From contig JBFLXJ010000003.1 of NCBI GenBank assembly GCA_040757085.1, positions 1 to 55,651 of the forward strand: a stretch of DNA of 55,651 nt. Reading direction: 5' to 3'. Numbering within the stretch: the first letter of the stretch is position 1; every line of letters starts with the position of its first letter. Positions 52,134 to 55,651 of the stretch are shown in pieces. Origin of the DNA: Bacillota bacterium. GTDB lineage: Bacteria; Bacillota; Sulfobacillia; JACIYH01. Position numbers and translations under genes: made by a program. The notes below the pieces were generated by a model, which was given only the letters and a program-made list of their open reading frames with translations, was not told the DNA's origin and did not search any database.

Positions 52134-52358
52134 TCAGTTCAGGAGACGAACAAACTCCTCCACAGAAAGCCCGGCATCCGCCAAGATCCGCCGCAGCAGG
52201 CCCGCCTTGAGCTCACGGTGGCGCGGAACCGTAACAGGCTTCCGGCCGGGGCACAGAAGCCGCATGTGGCTGCCACGCTGCCGGACAACGGTGTAACCCA
52301 CTCGCCCCAGGGCTCGCACCACTTCGTCGCCAGATACTACGGGCAATGCAGGGCTCAA
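52134..52358 (-). CDS. hicA: HicA-family toxin (mRNA interferase)
   Basis: The 74-residue protein has VSGDEVVRALGRVGYTVVRQ, RGSHMRL with the catalytic His, and VPRHRELKAGLLRRILADAG, the full HicA double-stranded-RNA-binding-like fold. The TTG start overlaps the HicB stop by TTGA. The unusual order antitoxin-then-toxin is found in part of this family. It is intact. Confidence 0.88.
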   Translation of the reverse strand: MSPALPVVSGDEVVRALGRVGYTVVRQRGSHMRLLCPGRKPVTVPRHRELKAGLLRRILADAGLSVEEFVRLLN

Positions 52359-52585
52359 ACAGCCACACTCCCGACAAGCACCCTGCGCGGAGGAGGCGCT
52401 TCCCTGCCCTCAGCCCGCAGTTCCTCAAGACACAGTTCTATAGCCTCGCGGATATTGGCCAGGGCCTCCTCGACAGTATCCCCCTGGGTGTAGCATCCCT
52501 CAAACGCGGGGCACACCACGACATACCCACCCCGTTCGTCCTCCTCGATGATCACCGGGTAAACCACGGACCACACCCCCAGCAT
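52355..52585 (-). CDS. hicB: HicB-family antitoxin
   Basis: The 76-residue protein reads YPVIIEEDERGGYVVVCPAF, then EGCYTQGDTVEEALANIREA, the HicB partial-RNase-H fold. It lacks a clear C-terminal DNA-binding domain, as in short HicB variants. A GTG six codons in has a better ribosome site (GGGGGTG) and gives a start closer to the family. Confidence 0.88.
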   Translation of the reverse strand: MLGVWSVVYPVIIEEDERGGYVVVCPAFEGCYTQGDTVEEALANIREAIELCLEELRAEGREAPPPRRVLVGSVAV

Positions 52586-53216
52586 ATTCTAACCCATCAG
52601 AAGCCGAAGCGCGAACACCGCATCCCAAGACCCCAGACGCACGGGGTGCCCACCCCCGCGCCGTGCCAACATCGCCATCTCGGTAGCCCCGTGACTGACA
52701 GCACGCCTGCCTTGAGCGCTGACGACGCGATCCGCAACCTTCTCCACAACGCGGGGCTTCGTTTTACCGCCAGGCCTACGCCCCGGCCCGGACAGGTACC
52801 CGTCAGGGATCTCCTGCAAGCAGAAACCCCGCGGGCTTTCCCGCGGGTGAGAGCGCCCGGCCCACCGGGCGTTCACGTTATGCGACACAGGCAGGCGGCC
52901 TTAGCAGCCGGAGGATCACGCATCACTCCGGGCGGCAAACGCCGCCTGCGTCGGTTAATGAACGTTCCCGCTTGACCTTATCGTGCGGCCCCAGAGCGGG
53001 ATGCACTGACCAGGGTAGGTCCCCTCAGAGCATCTTTGCCATCTTCAGTGCCCGCGTACCTCGTAGGTTGCGTGGGGATCGAACTCCGGCCCGTCCTCCG
53101 ATGTAAATCGACCGTCGGGCGCTTGCCGCCCGAGGATCATGTGCAAAACCCTAGGCCAAAACTACCCCACGGCGCGCAGCCCCGGCCAGCAAAGTCGGCT
53201 CCGCCCAGACCGTGGC
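52586..53216. other. about 630 bases without a gene
   Basis: No convincing coding frame. It holds two tight GC hairpins at 52828-52871 (listed) and otherwise nothing I can name. Confidence 0.4.
52828..52871. repeat. two adjacent GC-rich hairpins
   Basis: CCCGCGGG-cttt-CCCGCGGG (52828-52847) and CGCCCGG-ccca-CCGGGCG (52854-52871) are perfect stems six bases apart. No T-tract follows on either strand, so a terminator role is only possible. Confidence 0.55.
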
Positions 53217-53729
53217 CTAATCGCCTATTGCCTGACCCAGGGTTGAGGAATCCAGCGCCTCGATAACCGTCATGAGGCGGAACGCCATAAGCCCCTTGGC
53301 CTCAGGGCGGATAGCACAGCCCGGCTCGTCCTCTTCCGTCAGGGCTTCCACCACGTACCGCAACAACTCCGGCTGGCGCCAGCGGATGAGCAGATCCCTC
53401 GCAGCCCGGTCCAGCACCTCCGGTCCCTTTCCCACAAGCCGCTTGAGCTCCTTCTCCTTCCGCCTCTCAAGCCGCTCCAGCAACTCCTCCGTCACCGTTG
53501 CAGGCCTGCACCCGGCCCGGCACATCATGCGCCACACCGCCACTCCCAGGTAAAGCAGCAGCTCCCTCTCGTCCTGGTTCAGAAAGTCGTGATCCACCGC
53601 CAGCAGGTAGGCCAGGACCACCGGCTGCTCAGCCGTCATCTCCTCGACCCACCTCTCGGCGTCCCGCTGCGAGGCGCAGCACATCTCCTTCCAGGTCGCT
53701 TCCACCGTGAGCGCATCGACAGGTCGCAC
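53217..53729 (-). CDS. helical hypothetical protein
   Basis: This 170-residue protein is mainly helical: ATWKEMCCASQRDAERWVEE, PVVLAYLLAVDHDFLNQDER, ATVTEELLERLERRKEKELK and EALTEEDEPGC. No family is recognised. The GTG at 53729 follows GGGAGGGGG at good distance. Composition is normal for a coding gene of this genome, and it appears intact. Confidence 0.6.
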   Translation of the reverse strand: MRPVDALTVEATWKEMCCASQRDAERWVEEMTAEQPVVLAYLLAVDHDFLNQDERELLLYLGVAVWRMMCRAGCRPATVTEELLERLERRKEKELKRLVGKGPEVLDRAARDLLIRWRQPELLRYVVEALTEEDEPGCAIRPEAKGLMAFRLMTVIEALDSSTLGQAIGD

Positions 53730-54137
53730 CGCACCGTCCCCCTCCCAAACCCCACCAAGCCCTACAACATTGGAACCCAGGAGCCCCGCGCCTATTCTAC
53801 CAGTCCGCCATTCCCGAGGACCAGCACGAGCCCAGTTCACACGCGATGGCCCGGAGGTCCGGCCTTCCTGACATCAGGAGCGCAGCGGGAAACCGCACCG
53901 TCGCAAAAGCCCCAGCCCAACGGCACATACTGTGCTCGCTGAGGCAGGCCCGCAGGGCCGCCATGCGTCGGCACCGCTCCTCAAGCGGCCATTCCTGCCG
54001 CCCGAGGACATCGGCAAACCCCGCCGGTCAAGAGAGCTAACGAAGACGGACCAGTTCGGCGGCCGACTGGCCGTCCTGCCTGCCACGATTACCGCGTAAC
54101 CCACGTATCTGGTATAATGACCCGAGGGGTGATTGCC
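53730..54137. other. no gene seen
   Basis: The minus-strand frame over this stretch is the antisense of the vapB-like gene and a Cys/Arg-rich tail. A promoter for the vapBC-like pair should lie just before 54138 (tggtataatg at about 54110 looks like a -10 box). Confidence 0.45.
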
Positions 54138-54446
54138 GTGAGGCGCCGACCCGAGGCTACCGTATATCTGGGAGAAGAGCTTTTTCGCGCCCTGGAAGAA
54201 TACCGCAGCACACTCAGCGTCCCTCCCAGCGCAAGCGCACTCGTTCGTGAGGCGCTCCGCAGGTTCCTGGAAGACGCAAGAGAAAACGAAGAAACCCTGC
54301 CTCCCCGCGCGTGGGTCCGAGCTACCGAGCCCGTGATGGCACGGCTGGCTGCCAATGGGATAGCCGTGAACACCGAAGAAATTCTGCACAGCATCGCCAA
54401 GGCAGAAGAGGATCGCGCGCAACGGGCTCTGGGGATCGAGCCATGA
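54138..54446 (+). CDS. VapB-like antitoxin
   Basis: The 102-residue protein starts RRRPEATVYLGEELFRALEE, a short strand followed by a helix as in ribbon-helix-helix antitoxins, then ALVREALRRFLEDAREN. The C-terminal half is helical. The GTG follows GAGGGGTG. Its stop overlaps the toxin start by ATGA. A TATAAT hexamer about 30 bases upstream supports a promoter here. Confidence 0.75.
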   Translation: MRRRPEATVYLGEELFRALEEYRSTLSVPPSASALVREALRRFLEDARENEETLPPRAWVRATEPVMARLAANGIAVNTEEILHSIAKAEEDRAQRALGIEP

Positions 54447-54886
54447 AAGCGGTCGTGGACGCTTCCGCAATCGTCCGCGCCGTGCTCCCTGGCCAGCCAT
54501 ACCACGCCGAGGTGCGCAGGTGGCTGGCTGGAGTGACGGAACTTCTAGCCCCCCACCTGTTACCCTTCGAAGTCACCACCGCCATCAGGCACCTGGAATT
54601 CACAGGCGTCGTCCCTCCAGATGCCGCAGAAGCCGCCCTGGCAGAGGCGCTCAGACTTCGGGTGAGGCTCTGGACCCCGCGCAGCCTCTACCTTCAAGCG
54701 CTCCGGCTGGCGCGCGAACTTGGCATTTCCCGCACACACGATGCTGCGTACCTGGCCCTCGCCGTGCACGCGTCTTGCCCACTCTTCACCCTGGACGAGC
54801 GATTCATCAGAAACGCTACCACGCACGGATATCCAGTGCGCCACCCGGCTCATCACCCCTCCCTAGAACCGACCAGCCCAAGTTGA
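54443..54886 (+). CDS. VapC-like PIN-domain toxin
   Basis: The 147-residue protein has the PIN motifs: MKAVVDASAIVRAVLPGQ (first Asp), HLLPFEVTTAIRHLE (Glu), ISRTHDAAYLALAV (Asp) and PLFTLDERFIRNA (last Asp). The whole fold is present, so it should be an active RNase unless bound by its antitoxin. It is translationally coupled to the upstream gene. Confidence 0.85.
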   Translation: MKAVVDASAIVRAVLPGQPYHAEVRRWLAGVTELLAPHLLPFEVTTAIRHLEFTGVVPPDAAEAALAEALRLRVRLWTPRSLYLQALRLARELGISRTHDAAYLALAVHASCPLFTLDERFIRNATTHGYPVRHPAHHPSLEPTSPS

Positions 54887-55013
54887 GGCGAACACCGACG
54901 GCGTCTGACCCAGGCTCACCGCAGCTGAGCACAAAAGCAACCCGCCGCAAGTGTCCGATATCTCATGTTGCCAGGCGACCCAGGGAGCTGCCATTACCTC
55001 AAGCGCCAACCCA

Positions 55014-55274
55014 TCACAGACCCCGGTAAGCTTCCTTCCGGTGCCTCACCCGGTACACGATGACCCGAAGGGCCTCATCGTCGACCTCGTAAACTACCCT
55101 GTATTCTCCCACGCGCACCCGCCACGCGTTATCCGAGCCGACTATCTTCCTCGCCCCAGGAGGCCTCGGATCGAGAGCCAGCCCACGCAGGCAGGCAATC
55201 ACCTGCCGAAAGACCCGTGCCGGCAGGCCCTCCAGGTCTTTCCGCGCTGCTCTCTCCAGAAAGACCTCATACAT
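55014..55274 (-). CDS. RelE/ParE-family toxin
   Basis: This 86-residue protein shows YEVFLERAARKDLEGLPARV, then WRVRVGEYRVVYEVDDEALR and VIVYRVRHRKEAYRGL, the standard RelE fold with basic catalytic residues near the end. The start overlaps the antitoxin stop by eight bases. It appears intact. Confidence 0.88.
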   Translation of the reverse strand: MYEVFLERAARKDLEGLPARVFRQVIACLRGLALDPRPPGARKIVGSDNAWRVRVGEYRVVYEVDDEALRVIVYRVRHRKEAYRGL

Positions 55275-55464
55275 CCGAGGCGCGCCCCGCGAGGAAATCC
55301 TCCAGGCTCTGCAGGTCCAACGGCCTCTTCCGAACCTCTTCCAACATCCTCAAATCCTCAAGGTCCTCGAGGCGCTCGAGCATCTCCCGATAGACTTCAA
55401 TGTCCAGTATTACGGCAGTGGCCTTGCCGTCCTCCACCACCAACCGCGGCACCCTGCGCGGCAT
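55267..55464 (-). CDS. Phd/RelB-like antitoxin
   Basis: The 65-residue protein reads RVPRLVVEDGKATAVILDIE, then VYREMLERLEDLEDLRMLEE and ends in DFLAGRASDV, the short form of antitoxins paired with RelE toxins. The ATG at 55464 follows GGGGGAG at 8 bases. The open frame runs further upstream to the window edge, but a promoter at 55498-55526 supports the internal start. Confidence 0.75.
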   Translation of the reverse strand: MPRRVPRLVVEDGKATAVILDIEVYREMLERLEDLEDLRMLEEVRKRPLDLQSLEDFLAGRASDV

Positions 55465-55497
55465 ACCCATCTCCCCCAAAGCTGCGCTGGCGGTACT

Positions 55498-55526
55498 AGA
55501 GTAACACCGGACCACACCACTTGCAA
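55498..55526 (-). promoter_or_regulatory. probable promoter of the RelE-type module
   Basis: TTGCAA (55521-55526) and TACTCT (55498-55503) are 17 bases apart on the minus strand, about 34 bases before the antitoxin start. Confidence 0.55.
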
Positions 55527-55651
55527 CCCCCTCGCTCTTTCTCATCAGGTGCTCGTACTGCTGCTCGATTTCTTTCCACAGCGAGGATGGAGAGTCGAAA
55601 ACGTCCTCGAACTGCCCCAGCCCACCGTAGCTCTTCATAAGTTCAACCGGT
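55500..55651 (-). other. open frame at the window edge, possible partial gene
   Basis: The frame of the antitoxin continues upstream through VASGVV, SLWKEIEQQYEHLMRKSEG and MKSYGGLGQFEDVFDS to the end of the window without a stop. The composition looks coding. It may be the tail of another gene fused in frame to the antitoxin by a deletion, or simply open sequence. Confidence 0.35.

Noticed and set aside
53060-53090. GGGGATCGAACTCC, resembling the reverse of a tRNA T-arm
   Set aside because: The flanking bases cannot form the T-stem and no anticodon or acceptor arm is seen.
1-55651. CRISPR arrays, tRNA or rRNA genes
   Set aside because: I looked for regularly spaced repeats and for conserved RNA arms and found none apart from rnpB and the riboswitch.

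Overview
The window is high-GC DNA that reads as a Gram-positive Bacillota (Clostridia-like) chromosome. The evidence is a SigI/RsgI sigma/anti-sigma pair, a BlaI/M56 regulatory pair, an rnpB gene with the bacterial conserved core, lipoproteins with lipoboxes, GGAGG-type ribosome sites with many GTG/TTG starts, and a GEMM-type riboswitch. Fermentative or anaerobic traits (ASKHA corrinoid-activator-like protein, SsnA, hydantoinase) fit an anaerobe. I do not claim a genus.

Region 1 (1-13.7 kb, nearly all minus strand) is a cluster of secreted lipoproteins: TolB-like and PQQ-like beta-propellers, an S41 protease and small membrane proteins. Several are paralogues. A two-gene cassette (a small protein ending in an NPxCGL-x-F-x-DCRW motif, with its stop overlapping the start of a PQQ-like lipoprotein) occurs intact at 11.5-13.1 kb and broken at 3.6-4.9 kb, with a further scrap at 0.6 kb. 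Many genes here carry single lesions: an in-frame amber, one-base frameshifts, and remnants of DUF1287 and DUF1670 genes.

Region 2 (14-18 kb) has an EamA transporter, a damaged DUF433/DUF5615 toxin-antitoxin pair, a PIN fragment, and a DsrE-ASKHA gene pair. Region 3 (18.2-21.7 kb, plus strand) has a c-di-GMP-I riboswitch before a TPR/copper-amine-oxidase-type surface protein, then sigI-rsgI.

Region 4 (21.7-28.0 kb, minus strand) has blaI-M56 with a consensus sigma-A promoter whose -35 lies inside a BlaI-like operator, a terminator, a second BlaI-like palindrome, and an operon of a DUF2318 protein, a Gly-rich anchored protein and a MacB-like ABC transporter with two permeases. This resembles the accessory part of P19-type metal uptake systems.

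Region 5 (28.0-42.6 kb, minus strand) is intact and metabolic: a D-peptide uptake and degradation operon (binding protein, DppB, DppC, N-acyl-D-amino-acid deacylase, DppA), then a nucleobase/hydantoin operon (hydantoinase, SsnA, a UbiX-LpdD fusion, AIR-synthase-like, URO-D-like, 8-oxoguanine-deaminase-like). These follow rnpB, whose promoter abuts three repeats resembling an IS21-type end. Region 6 (42.9-45.9 kb, plus strand) is an intact NEW3-domain protein plus ABC-2 exporter operon.

Region 7 (45.9 kb to the end) is a scarred accessory region: an integrase tail, gene fragments fused at junctions, a CoiA-like gene with an in-frame ochre stop, and many toxin-antitoxin modules (a broken DUF433/DUF5615, hicAB, vapBC-like, relBE-like). 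Decay is thus concentrated at both ends and nearly absent in the middle.
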